Shown: positions 9,292 to 20,512, counted from the first letter of the stretch. The stretch: DNA of 29,715 nucleotides from Chara braunii (GCA_003427395.1 BFEA01000027.1:1267001-1296715); one strand, 5' to 3'. Program-made: numbers and translations. Notes: generated by a model from the letters alone, not told the origin.

Positions 9292-9704
9292 GTAAGGCAG
9301 AGGAGAATGCTGGGAAGGGTTCATCGCGAAAAGAGGACAAGGACACCGTGGAAGGAAGCGAGGATGCATCTGCAGGCACAGGGGAATCCAAGAAGAAGAA
9401 AAAGAAGAAGAAGACAGGAGAGAAACCGGCAGGGGATCGAAGTGCGAGTGGTGGACCTGAGCAGGAGGTGTCAAGTCCTGCTGGCGAACAGGTAGAGGAA
9501 ACTTCGCAGGAAACTCCGAACAGTGTCACGGACAAGAAGGAGGTGCTGAAGAGGCTTGCGTCGTTGAAGAAATCGAAATCGAAGAAAGAGAAAGATGAGG
9601 TGGCGGCCAAGGCAAAGCTGGCGGCAGCAGAAGCTGCGGCTAGGAGTGCAAAGATGTCAAAGAAGAAGGACAAGACCCACTACAATCAGCAACCTGTTAG
9701 ATAA
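9292..9704 (+). CDS. Putative terminal exon of a Lys/Ala-rich charged protein (partial)
   Basis: I do not recognise this gene. The frame ending in TAA at 9702-9704 is the only stretch in the window with the feel of a host protein. It has an acidic/Ser/Gly-rich section, then a pure lysine block at about 9390-9416. Next come a Pro/Glu/Ser section and a helical Lys/Ala/Glu C-terminus (KRLASLKKSKSKKEK, then AKAKLAAAEAAARSAKMSKKK) ending THYNQQPVR. I place the exon start after CCCATAG at 9285-9291 as a likely splice acceptor; an alternative acceptor is the CAG ending at 9300. The frame is also open back to an ATG at 9246, but the residues before 9292 look like intron. Upstream exons could not be located. 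The composition suggests a basic, partly disordered and coiled-coil tail such as those of nucleolar, ribosome-associated or cytoskeletal proteins; that is inference only. No polyadenylation signal AATAAA is seen in the few hundred bases after the stop. Confidence 0.45.
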
Positions 9705-9739
9705 AGTGATAGCTATGATTGGCTGAAGAACTGCACAGG

Positions 9740-9830
9740 AGGAAGTCCGGGGAAGAAGGGTGGGGGTGGGGGGCAGGGGCAGGGGGGTTGGGAGGGACTC
9801 GGGGGGCAAGGGAGAGGGGAATGTGGAGAG
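9740..9830. repeat. G-rich tract with quadruplex potential
   Basis: Runs of three to six G are separated by short loops on the plus strand (for example GGGTGGGGGTGGGGGGCAGG), enough for several intramolecular G-quadruplexes. It lies just downstream of the putative stop codon at 9704. Confidence 0.7.
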
Positions 9831-10721
9831 GCACATCATGCGAGCTGCGGCGGTGGGCCATGAAGATGTACACCATGAGGGCTCTGGAGAACACATGAGT
9901 GAGTGTCCTTATCTCCCTGTTCTGCGTGAATGATGCAGGCAGGATGGATTGCAGTTGTGTTGGTCATTCTTGTTTATGAATGAAGGAGGATCGACTTGAA
10001 TTTTTTTTTTTGCAGGAGCATGCGTTCCTCAAGTGGCAGCAGCAAAATGTGTTGCAAAAATGTAACGTTGAGAATGGGTGAGAAGAGGATTTGGGTAGAG
10101 AGAGTTGTAGGCCTCGTGCTGTTGCATTTTGTCCAGGGGCGTGGTGGGGGGGGGCAGGGGGGGGGGGGAGAGAATGCGGTGAAGTGGGCAACAAGTAGAT
10201 TGTGTGGGCATCATCAGGAGGGTATATATATATATATACATATATGTGAATGGGTGTGATATACAGATAGACAGGTAGTGTGGGTGGAAATGGTGAGAGG
10301 AGTTCTTCTCTTGGCATTCTTCATGCTGAGGCAGAGACTGCTCAAGAAAGGAGCTCTTGATGCTGAGAAAGGCTTGCTGTCAGTAAAAAGGCCCAACACC
10401 TGAAGCAGGTTCTCCTTTTGCATGTGTGAGAAGACCTCTCAGTGCCAATGGATGTTTTGCCGTTGGTAATTGATGCTCAGAACTGTTGTAGCCCAATTCA
10501 CTGCATTTGTTATCGTAATTTTGACTGTCACAGCGTGGAAAGCTTCCTGTTGTGTTCCACTGTAACATGTTGATCAATGTCCCCTTTCCTTGTACACAAT
10601 CGGCAGAATGATGGGAGTCCTGTGGCAATCCGATGTGCATGAAGTCAACCAGTGAAGTGAAATGTGTGTTGAGAGAGAGAGAGGGAGAGATTGAATGGGT
10701 GTGCAATGGGGGCAAACCGGC
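9831..10721. other. Gene-free stretch with short G-runs and a TA repeat
   Basis: No gene recognised. Long G-runs occur at about 10145-10169 and a (TA)n stretch at about 10224-10245. It could be 3' flank or intron of the Lys-rich gene. Confidence 0.5.
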
Positions 10722-10743
10722 GGGGGGGGGGGGGGGGGGGGGG

Positions 10744-10779
<36 letters not shown>

Positions 10780-10840
10780 GGGGGGGCGGAGAGAGAGAGC
10801 GAGGGACAGAGAGTGAGAGAGAGAGAGGGAAGGGGATCAG
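10722..10840. repeat. Poly-G and (GA)n compound microsatellite
   Basis: About 22 G (10722-10743), then (AG)n to 10768, then about 18 G (to 10786), followed by more GA-rich sequence to about 10830. Open frames here have only Gly/Arg/Glu or Pro/Ser/Leu composition. Confidence 0.95.
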
Positions 10841-11121
10841 CAATCCCGTGCCACAGGCTAAGGTGCAATGAATACCCAGTGATTGCTGTATACAAGCGAC
10901 ATCCTTCCATACCCATTCAATACAAGGAGTTATCCTAGTACTAGATCAAGCAATGCAATGCTGTTCACAACGGCAGATATGAGGTCATGACATGGCAGTA
11001 TCCCACAGAAGCTCAACCTCCCTCCCTGTGAGCTTTTGCTTGGTGAAGAAGAAAATCCTGCCCCCTCCAACAACAATTAGTCATTATTGAATAGTGCCTC
11101 ATGTCACCTTCCTATCAACTG
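10841..11121. other. Gene-free spacer
   Basis: No recognisable feature. Confidence 0.5.
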
Positions 11122-11223
11122 CTGCTTAGTCCGCGTAGTATGCCACCAGAGAGAGCTGCTTAGTCCGCGTAGTATGCCACCAGAGAGAGATGCTTAGTCC
11201 GCGTAGTATGCCACCGGAGAGAG
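11122..11223. repeat. 34-bp tandem repeat, three copies
   Basis: The unit TGCTTAGTCCGCGTAGTATG followed by CCACCAGAGAGAG starts at 11123, 11157 and 11191, with one or two differences between copies. The copies abut directly with no spacers. Confidence 0.95.
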
Positions 11224-11249
11224 CTTGAAGTAACAGTACCTGTAAGTCA

Positions 11250-11332
11250 GCGATTCACTTCATCGTGAACCGAGTGCTGTGTGGAGGCTGCTGCCCTTGC
11301 ACATCGTGGACTTAGTGCTGTGCGGAGGCTGT
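11250..11332. repeat. Imperfect direct repeat, about 50-bp period
   Basis: The phrase ATCGTGAACCGAGTGCTGTG with GGAGGCTG recurs about 50 bases later as ATCGTGGACTTAGTGCTGTG with GGAGGCTG. Confidence 0.75.
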
Positions 11333-11850
11333 CCATGCAGTGTTACAGCGCTGGACCTGTGGAGCATTTGAGGCCTTCCCCACTTCGTAGGACTAATGCA
11401 GAGAATATTGGCTGGCGAGTTGCTATGTTTAGAATTTCCTACGCCTGATGTGAGTTTTGATGGGATTCGTAAGTTGTCGGACCAGGTTCCGCTTCAGAGA
11501 ACGCAGAGAAGTGAAAAAGCGGAAAGTGGGCATAGCCAAATAACATGGGGGCTCTCGCAGTTCTCCAACCAACCTTGGGAGTCCAAGAATTGCTGTCTTG
11601 ATGCTTCAGAATTACTTCTATGTTTCTGAAGTTGGAGGCATCTTTCTTGAGGAGAGTGTCGTTTTGTTAATCCGCCGTATAGCAGGGTTAATGTGCAAAC
11701 TGACCATCGTGTGTATCGAAGCCTCTGTAAGGCTAATGATGCCTTGGCTACCTTACTGCTTCCCTGCACTGAGGGGATGGGACTAGAGGGGTGCTGAAAG
11801 ACTGACAAGGTCCATATGATCGCGCTGTATGCTGGATGCAAGCGGCTGCG
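11333..11850. other. Gene-free stretch, nothing recognised
   Basis: The short open frames on both strands (about 11396-11629 plus, 11494-11856 minus) show no domain, and I do not support either as a gene. Confidence 0.5.
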
Positions 11851-12160
11851 ATTCATGGGTAGGACGGCAAAAGACGGCTCCTTGTGTCCTGTGAAGTAAT
11901 CCCCGTGTCCTGTGAAATGTGAATATGATGTCAGTTGTTGCAGTCAAATCCTATTTCACACAGTTCCTTGCATTGTGTGACAATTGGACATGGGTAGGGG
12001 GCTTATAGATGGCTGCTTGGGCCACGGGACATGGGTGGGACTGCAAAAGACGGCTCCTTGTGTCCTTGCATTCTGAAACCGTCATAAGCTGGGTCGTTTG
12101 CAGTATTCGAAACGGTCCTCAGTTGTTGCAGTCAAATCCTGTTTCAGAAAGTCCCAGTGT
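11850..12160. repeat. Diverged direct duplication, unit about 170-187 bp
   Basis: AAAAGACGGCTCCTTGTGTC occurs near 11867 and again near 12043. CAGTTGTTGCAGTCAAATCC occurs near 11933 and again near 12120. The two landmarks have different spacing, so the copies have gained or lost sequence since duplication. Confidence 0.8.
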
Positions 12161-12514
12161 GTGTATTCCCATGTTCTAAGCTGGTTCTTTTCCGGTATTT
12201 GTAGCGGTCCTCTTTTGCGGAATTCGTACGGTCCTCTTAGGGTGCTGTGGCAACCTGACCTTGGCAATCTAACCAATCCTCTTTTTTTCAGAGAGGGTGG
12301 AATCTGAGATGCGTGCTCAGGGTGTAGACTGCTCAGTTGCAGGCTGAGCCTGGAGGTGAGGATTGTACTATGTAGGATGAGCAAAAGGGCTTAGCTACCA
12401 TTGTATGGACAAGCCGTCGCAGCTTTGCTTGCTGCCAACAGGGGTCAAAGCGGATTGGGGAGAGCAGGGTGGTTCAAGGATTTGAGCTAAGGGGTTGATT
12501 TGTATGCTTTTTCT
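12161..12514. other. Gene-free stretch, nothing recognised
   Basis: Only a short repeat of CGGTCCTCTT (near 12205 and 12230) is seen. Confidence 0.5.
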
Positions 12515-12800
12515 TGACTGGCGGCCGAAGGAAAGGTGGGGTGGCGAAGGGGGAAAGGTGAGCTTACTGGGGGAAGGAATTGTGAGGGGCAAGGTTTGAG
12601 GTGAGGTGAGGGGTTGAGGTGAGGAGTGAGGTGAGGGGTGGGGAGGGGGGTAAAAAGGGGAGGGGAGATGGGGTTTGAGGTGGGGAAAGGTGAGTGGTAA
12701 GGTGGAGGGAGGAGGGGTGTGAGGTAGGGAGGAGGGGTGAGGTGTGGAAGGAGGTGGGGGGAGGTGCGGACAGAGGTGGGTGGATGTGCAGACTGAGGCA
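12515..12800. repeat. Purine-rich (G/A) tract with GAGGTGAGGGGT repeats
   Basis: Almost pure G and A with T only in GGTG/GTGAGG words. Degenerate copies of GAGGTGAGGGGT recur every 12-20 bases. The long minus-strand frames here are Pro/Ser/Thr/His-rich artefacts. Confidence 0.8.
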
Positions 12801-14161
12801 GAGGAAGAAGATGCTTGGTGTTGCAGGTGTGGAGGGAGGTGCGAATGGGTTGCGTCCCCTGCTTGGTGTTGCAGATTTCGACACGATTTTGGTGAGCGGT
12901 GACTGCTTGATGCGAAAGGACAGGAGTGGTGCTCTTGTGTGGGTTGGGACGTCCGTATGGTGTGATACCGTGTGATAGGAGCAGTTGGGAACGTACAGTG
13001 GCCACGCTAGTTTGCATCATGCACCATAGTCGCAATAAGACAGACTTCGTAACATGTTTGGATGATTGCATACGATGTCCATGAACTAGGTTGTATCTAC
13101 GGATAGTACGTAGTACCGGTTACATACGTAGTAGAGGTGCCACATGTGATGTCTGTAGCGTACTGTGTAGTCTTCCATATGTACACCCTATATAGTATAA
13201 TGTGAGCCGCAAATGCGGTACTGTATACCATGATAGGTATACTCTTTCGGTTCGTGCAGGTAATGTGCGATGACCTGGGCACTGGGCACTGTCTACTACG
13301 GACTCTTTATCTAGCACCATCTCATACTGGATATCACCTGAAGACGAGGATCACTTGCTTCTCTGCTGATCATTCGCGTGGACTTCCAGTATTCCGAATT
13401 TCTTCCTCGGTCGTTATTTTGCTCGGGTACGATGGACTGTCAAGCCACACCAGATTGGATCTTTATTGCCTAATCCTGCCACCTGGCTGGCGATTACGGA
13501 CTGGAGTTGATGAACAAATGAAGAAGAGTAGAAGAAGAAAAAGTTTTTTTGCGAGGAGATTATGTTTTCGAGCAGGGTGCCAGGATCGTAAGGTCCTGTT
13601 TTATTGAATAATAATAATAATAAAATAAATAAATAAAATGTTTTTTCTAGCAGGGCGTACACCTGAACGTCACTGCTATTCCGAAGTGGCTGACCCCTTC
13701 ATCTCTCAGGGACCCTGGAAGCTTTTTCCGGCCGATGCACTTAGACTATAGGTTTGCTATGCGTTCTCCTCTCTCTCCTTAGGCATAAGCCGCATAACAC
13801 ATTTTTGTACGGATTGCTGTTTGTGAAGATATGTTGTCTTGCTTCAAAGACGGTTGAATTGACTGTGCCTGTTCTTCACCTACCACATTTTGGTCGCCTT
13901 TGTTTTGGCATCGATGATGAATCGGAGGTTATTATCGGGGCCGTTCCTTTCCAGGTTTATTTTTCCTTCTCCTGATGCGTCTTCTCGTGAGTTTTTTTCC
14001 TTACATCCTATGAATGTTGTCTTCATCAGCTGAGATTGTTGCTCGATTGACGGTTCATGTTGGCCTCTCTCCTTTACTAAGGTCCCTTCCATCACACCTT
14101 CTCTGCCGTCATCTGCCGTCATCTTCGTTCAGCCAGCAGAGAAGCAAGGGCGTTTTTGATG
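12801..14161. other. Gene-free stretch, nothing recognised
   Basis: No gene recognised. An AATAAT/AATAAA-rich run lies at about 13604-13639. Several short ACGTA palindromes cluster at about 13107-13130. The short open frames have no domain features. Confidence 0.5.
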
Positions 14162-14217
14162 AAGCAAACTCAATAGAAGTGGTAAAAGACCAAAACAAGC
14201 GTCTATTGAGTTTGCTT
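14162..14217. repeat. Perfect 16-bp stem hairpin
   Basis: AAGCAAACTCAATAGA (14162-14177) and its exact reverse complement TCTATTGAGTTTGCTT (14202-14217) enclose a 24-base purine-rich loop. It is isolated, with no similar copy seen elsewhere in the window. Confidence 0.85.
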
Positions 14218-14999
14218 TGTCAACCTTCGTAAAGGCGGCAAGCAGCTAAAAGCCAAACCAAATTTAGCAAATGACGAGAACGAACGAAATTGCATCTAGT
14301 GTGGAGGGTGGAACTGTTAATGCTTGAGGTAGGAGAGGCTCAAGTTGTGTTCCTCTCTTGCCAGTTCATCTCTGTTTTCGAAATCCATATCATGCAAGAG
14401 TGTGAGGTTGCTTATTCTCTACAGTAGCGGCACTCGTATCTCGATTCGTATGGAAAACTTTGCCCGGGTTCATTTTTCTATGGAAAAACACTTGAGCCCC
14501 ATCCGAGTGTTGGTGCCTCGCACTTCTCAAATCGTCTTTTGTCTTACAACAATTTGTGGGAAAGCGTAAGCAGGTGCTCGATGCTTTATATTATCTTGTC
14601 GGAACAACTGCCGTGAGGCATGCCATTACTCTGCAATCTTCGTCCTTAGCATTTTTTACTGTGATTGTATGTTGTTGCAGGAAAGCATTCGAGCAACCAG
14701 CCAGCTGTAATAATTCATGAATGTGCATGCCTCGGCCATTGGCGTTCATTAGACAAAGTGTGGATATGTGACAAGAATCACAACAGGAATTAAACTATGG
14801 ACCTAAAATTTTTGGATTCGTTTTGAAGATTGAGAGCATATAAAAGATATTATAAATTTAATATGAAAAGCTTTTTGCCTTCAAGGAAAACTCTTAGGAA
14901 AGTTGTACGAACTTGTATTTTTCAGACTACGCAATTATTGTCACTTGGCCATAACTGTGTTACTTTAGTTGGAACTAGTTCATTTTTGTATATTGTTTG
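14218..14999. other. Gene-free stretch, becoming AT-rich
   Basis: No gene recognised. Base composition shifts from mixed to AT-rich at about 14.75 kb. Confidence 0.5.
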
Positions 15000-15345
<346 letters not shown>

Positions 15346-16595
15346 AAAAAGGAGGTTCGCTATAACTGACCTCGTGTCGGGCCAAACTATCAAGGTCTAA
15401 ATTTGGTATGTAAAGCTCACAAGATTATTGAATGGTAGGCTTTGTTGTGTACCGTACCAAAAGCGTCATGGCCCACCTGCTCCAGAATCCTCTCATAAAG
15501 CACCGTCTTGGTTATCCCAAAACATGCACTTGTTCAAAAGAAGACAAAATAACAAAAGGTACCAGCTGAAAATCAATTTTGTACATTACCTTGAATATTC
15601 ATTCAAGTTCCTTTGGTAAATTCAGTGTGATTGGGATTAGCTACAGTTTTTATAAGTTTATTAAACTATTACCTCTACTAGCATGTTAGTTGAAATTGCG
15701 GGGACATCTTATACACTACAATTAGTTAGGTGATTTGCTTATATTTTTTTATACTCGTTTTGTCACTCCTTTCATAGTAGTGATAAGACATGTTGTCCTA
15801 CTATTTCCCTTGTATGGCAGTTGATGTTTTTGTTGGTATGTGATGTTGAACTAGGTAGAGTGGGAAAGTATTAAAGTTTAGTTAAACGGATCATTTTCCT
15901 TTCGACTTCAAACATTGCGCATTGGAGTTACTACGGATATCATCTGATCGTGATATCGTGTGGATGCAAAAACTGGTTGATTATTTTTTTTTTCTTTTTT
16001 TTTCTTAAATGCATTGATTTGCAATTGAACGCATAGGATGTGAAAAATAAAAACATAAAGTGATCGAGAAATAAGATTCTTAACTGAACGAGGGGTATGA
16101 ATAATGGAAAGGATAGGGCTTATAGGTGATAGGGATAGAAGATTTTGTACCCATTGTCTTTTGCTCTAACTGATGCGACAACTTTTCAAAGAATGTAAGG
16201 GGATTGTCTCAAGGATCAAAACAAATCAACGCAAAATATTTTTTATTAAACCCGGTCTTATTTTTGTTACAATCGGGTTTTCCCTCTTAGTAGTCCCACG
16301 TACCCACTTTTCAAAAATCATAAGACAAATGCAAATGAGCTATAGGAAGTCGTTTTATTCGACGTCGTTACAGGTTTGTCGAAGTTGTTTGTTTTTTTTA
16401 AGGCACGTGGAGAGTGGTTACAAGGTAGCAAAGAGTGTGGATGTGAAAAAGAAAAACCTAGCCCACTTACTCGTCAAAAAAATAAAAACTAAAGAGTCGA
16501 TTATAATAAAAAAGGAAAACCAGATGTGAAAATAAAATAATGGTGGTTGTGCTAATACCTGTCCCATAAGGTCGGGGTTGGAGGTCCTTAGTGAA

Positions 16596-16598
<3 letters not shown>
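15346..16598. other. AT-rich stretch, possibly more degraded plastid DNA
   Basis: I recognise no gene. The composition resembles plastid intergenic DNA and adjoins the petB fragment, so the transferred segment may extend here. An open frame at 16173-16529 (plus, 118 codons, Lys/Ile/Phe-rich, with a hydrophobic GLIFVTIGFSLLVV segment) has plastid-like composition but cannot be assigned to a family by eye. Confidence 0.4.

Positions 16599-16639
<41 letters not shown>
16599..16639. repeat. (CT)n microsatellite
   Basis: About 20 uninterrupted CT units. Confidence 0.97.
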
Positions 16640-16641
<2 letters not shown>

Positions 16642-17618
16642 GAAACAGGCATGTTTTAAGCGACCCTCAATATTTTATTTTATTTTATCGTTTCTCTCAA
16701 ACACATACATACATATATGCATACACACTTTGTGTTACACGCACAAACACACACAAGGCGTGCATATCTCTTATTTCCACCCTCTGTTTTTTTTTTTCCT
16801 CTTATTATTTTGTATAGATACACCAAGGCATGTATACCTTTCTCTCATATAGTGTTTTATTATTGCATATAAATACATCACGACGTCTCTCTTTTTCTCT
16901 CAGGTTTGTTCGTCACTTTCGGAGCGTCGGTTTTGTGAGCACTAAAATACCAACAATCATAGGTACCCTACACATGATGGTTGTGAACGCATACGACCTA
17001 TGAGAGTTGCCTGCAGTGATGGAACTATATTGCACGAAGCTAAAACTAATGAAATACCCTTGGGAGGTATTGCGATCAACAATTTCGGCCTACATCAGAA
17101 ATTGTAAGGACAGTGGTGTACGGAATACGTTCCTCTATTTTTGAAAGCAGAAGAAGCAAGGCAACTAAAAAGATAAACATCGTGAAAGATAATTCCCGAA
17201 ACGAAACAACAAACGGCGGAAATACATAGTTGTGGACAAAAACAAAAACAAAAACATAACATAAACAAAAACAAAGCAAATAGATGTCCGCGTGAAAGTA
17301 TCACAACTATAACATACATAATGATACCGTACAAATTTTGCCCAATCCATTAAAGATATTGTGGAAGAAAAATGAAAATGTAAAATTGAACCAACAGAAA
17401 GCGAGCGGGACCTTTGTTTTTCGTATCATAATATTCCAAAGGAAATAAAGAGACCCGAGAAACGGAGAAGGTGGCCTAAGTAAAAGTACAAACCGTATAC
17501 TCAGCTGGAACTTCGAAAAGAAAATTAAAAGAATTTTCAGAAATGTTCAAAATTTTAAAATTTCATAATTTCATAAATATGCAAACACAATCAGTCCCTA
17601 CAATGGATAAAAGATTTA
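16640..17618. other. AT-rich gene-free stretch
   Basis: Nothing recognised apart from an AAAACA-rich run at about 17235-17277. The hydrophobic minus-strand open frames at 17076-17350 have low-complexity Phe/Cys/Val composition and no family signature. Confidence 0.5.
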
Positions 17619-19289
17619 TTGTTCTCCACTCAGGCGCCATGGAGACCCCTAGCACTGCAACAAATAACCAGGTTGGCACCACCTACCCCTCCCGACGTTG
17701 CACCAGAGACTTGGCTCGAAGACAGGTATTGGACTATACCCAGAAAATCAGTGAGGGCTAGGAATGAAGAAGCGACTGATAGGCAGGCAGCCAGGCAAGA
17801 CTTAAAAAAAAACCCCTTTTGACCTACTATCCTAAGGATATGGCATAAGCTGGCCCTGCTAGATAACCCCCCCCCTGAACGCTGGGAGGAGGTGGTCCGG
17901 CAACCTCTTTTTGGGAATCGATGGATTACAGACCGGCATAGCAGAGTGCTCCGTAGTGATAAGAATCCGTGGAAGGGTTGGGTCAAGAATGAGGTCATGA
18001 GAATCGAAGATATTTGGGATCAGGGACTAGGAACTAGCTGTCAGAATTTCAACAGAGGGGGAAACTGAGATATTGCCATAAGGTGGGAGAGACACTGGAT
18101 ACGATTATCTATGTTATCCCCCTAGATTGGATCCGGATTCTTTGCAAGGGGCCATTAGTGATGGAAGGGGATTGGGTCGGAATCAGGGATATTGAGGGGG
18201 TGATCGGGAATGTAGTCTATGCCCGTTCTGGGGGAGCGGGCGAGGAACAGAAAATGGTTATCAACCACTTTAGAATAAAGGCAGATAACCGCTTGGAACG
18301 GACCCAACCAGAAGTGACAGAATGGTACTCGAAGTCGGAAGTCTTCCGTAACCGGGTCCTTAAAGAAACGGACCAATGGAGGGCATACAAACCAAATGTG
18401 CCAATACCAAATGTGCCAATACCAAATGTGCCAATCCAAGACCTCCCCCTAGACCCCGATGACTGAAGATGGACACTGCAATATGATAGAGGCAGGTCCG
18501 GAGAAAGGCAGGTGCACACCCTCTCTGTCAAAGCCACTTACCGAATGTTAAGACCAAGAGTCAACTTGAAGGAGGTGGTTGACGCGCGCTGGATGACACA
18601 CCTTAATATAGGGAAGGATATGCTGCGGCCAGTCAGGTGGTTTACGGTAAGCAAATTTATGCCAGCGAAACTAGGTTCACTACAATGGCAAATGGAACAT
18701 AGGTGCTTGCCAAGGTGCTTGCCAACAAATGACTGGATAATCGACAGAACACGCCTGAAACAAAAAGGGTTGGCACTTCCCTAGTGTAGGATATGTGCAA
18801 AATCCTTCCCGTCCAGGAAATGGCCCGACCATTGAGCATATGTTTCTGTCGTGCCCTGCAGCGAAATGGTTGTGGAGATGGTGGGACCGCCTCTGGAGAC
18901 ATTTAGGTGCGTCTCAGCCCTGGTCATGGGATTAGAGAGAACTTCTCTGCGAGGCATGGGCTCCTGTAGAGGCCACCACCTTTGAAAGGAATATGTTTAA
19001 AATGGGACGCCGGGCCATCATTTGGGCTATCTGGTGGCGACGATGCACGTTGGAAATGGAAGGGGTACGCAAGGACGGTATGGAATTTATCAGCACAATA
19101 AAGGAACAAATACAAGAAGATATCACTATTCAATGGGAAAGAGTCAGACAGAAGATCGCTTCTCTACATTCCAAACAGAAACTCAAACAGATTATTGGAA
19201 GTTTCTGTAAAGACTGGCTGGGCGGGGAACATGGAGGGTGGATTGCAAAGGTAGAGTGGAAAGGGAGTGACAGGGGGGGGGTGTTATAG
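17619..19289 (+). mobile_element. 5'-truncated, decayed LINE (non-LTR retrotransposon) ORF2 C-terminal region
   Basis: About 1.67 kb reads as the C-terminal third of a LINE reverse-transcriptase polyprotein once stops and frameshifts are ignored. One frame covers 17619-18068, with TGA at 17820, and includes PLFGNRWITDRHSRVLRS and WVKNEVMRIEDIWDQ. This pattern is typical of the region after the reverse-transcriptase core. A second frame covers 18083-18827 (TGA 18464, TAG 18782) and includes IPLDWIRILCKGP, CLPTNDWIIDRTRLKQKG and CRIC. A third frame runs from 18828 (TAG 18933) and gives IEHMFLSCPAAKWLWRWW, then MGRRAIIWAIWWRRCTLEME, to a TAG at 19287-19289. CRIC plus HMFLSC form the zf-RVT (C-x2-C ... 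H-x4-C) zinc finger found at the end of plant LINE ORF2. The endonuclease and catalytic YxDD regions are absent, as expected for a 5'-truncated insertion. A small 15-bp triplication lies inside. Not functional. Confidence 0.88.
18392..18436 (+). repeat. 15-bp tandem triplication inside the LINE
   Basis: CCAAATGTGCCAATA is repeated three times in frame, giving PNVPI repeats in the LINE reading frame. The period is a multiple of three, so the frame was preserved. Confidence 0.9.
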
Positions 19290-19878
19290 GGGAAGGAGAA
19301 AGGGACTATCATGTTTGCTTTCAAGAATGGACGAAGATCGACCCCTCTTTTCCCACTCGGCCTGCTTCGTATTTTGTTGATTTTTTTCCCCCATCACCTC
19401 TGGCTTTGGTAGGCATGGAATGGTATGGGGGGGACAGGGGATAGGGGACAGTAAATAAAAAGGAAAAAGGTAGGGAGAAGGAAGGGAGGGAGGTTCCCCT
19501 CTAAATATCTTGCTCATTATTTTTCACTTATCTTCGTCTCAGAGGTATAGAGGAGGGAGAAGTTAGTGTCATGATGGAAGATATCTGGCCCCTGACATTA
19601 GGGTGAAAAGGCTTCCCCTCCCCCTAATAGACCAGTGCCTAAAGGGCTGCTCAGTCAATCCCCTGGGGTACAGGGCAATCAATGCTGGCAGACCTCACGG
19701 TCACCTCATAGTCACTGCTCTCATTTTCTGTATATGGGACGCTGGACCCGTTTTCCAGCAGGTGATGCTCCCCACCAATAGATGGAGCCTCCCTCCTGGT
19801 GTTAGTGGTGTTTGCTCTTATCAGCAGCACTAACACTGGCGGGGGCATTTTCTTTCTCGAAAAAAAAAAAAAAAAAAA
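19290..19878 (+). mobile_element. LINE 3' untranslated region and poly(A) tail
   Basis: About 570 bases follow the ORF2 stop and end in a 19-base A-run (19860-19878), the expected 3' tail of a target-primed LINE insertion. The segment 19738-19787 (GACGCTGGACCCGTTTTCCA and following bases) recurs at the end of the window. A clear target-site duplication was not found by eye. Confidence 0.75.
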
Positions 19879-20512
19879 TCAGTAAAATAATGTAAACGTA
19901 TTTAAGCAAATTTCATTCACAACAAAAAAACAGCGGATATAATGAAAAAAAAATCACTACAAGAAACAAATAAATTTCCACGACGGAATGAATACGGACA
20001 GCGGAAGCAAACGTTGCAACAGAATACGAACGTTTTTTTAAGCGAAGTACGGAGGAAATACGGTGAGAGGTTATATATGCGCAGCAATCGAGTTTCGCGA
20101 CGACATCGACTATTGAGGACAAGTAATGTGACGAAGGTGTGATGAGGAGGAGGAATTATGGGAGGGATAGAGGTTGAAGGATAGGAAGTATTTGGACCAG
20201 GAGGGTATAAGTATGTTCATACTAATGGTTGTGATGATTTCTTGAGCAGTGAGGTAGAAGGGTAATCGCGACTGGGTAGTCGCATGCCATGGACATGACG
20301 TGTATACTGTGAAAGTAAAAGCTCGCACGTGTTATCCAGATATTGCAAGTGTGTATCTCTTTCTCTCTCTGACCCAAGTAGGATACGTGACTGTCATCAT
20401 TGCATACAAACCGTAAATTATATCGAGATAACGATATGATTGTGCATTTTTCTCACCTAATGGTGATAGTGTTCGTTTTTTTTTTTTATATAGTTTTTTT
20501 TCCATATATTTC
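19879..20512. other. Gene-free stretch, nothing recognised
   Basis: AT-rich to mixed sequence with short open frames only. Confidence 0.5.

Noticed and set aside
11122-11223. Three regular 34-bp repeats suggesting a CRISPR array
   Set aside because: Copies are directly adjacent with no spacers, and the context is eukaryotic.
17076-17350. Hydrophobic minus-strand frames suggesting a small membrane protein
   Set aside because: Three overlapping frames all give Phe/Cys/Val-rich readings of an AAAACA repeat, with no conserved motif.
18083-18466. 127-codon open frame as an independent gene
   Set aside because: It is continuous, through stop and frame changes, with LINE ORF2 sequence before and after it.
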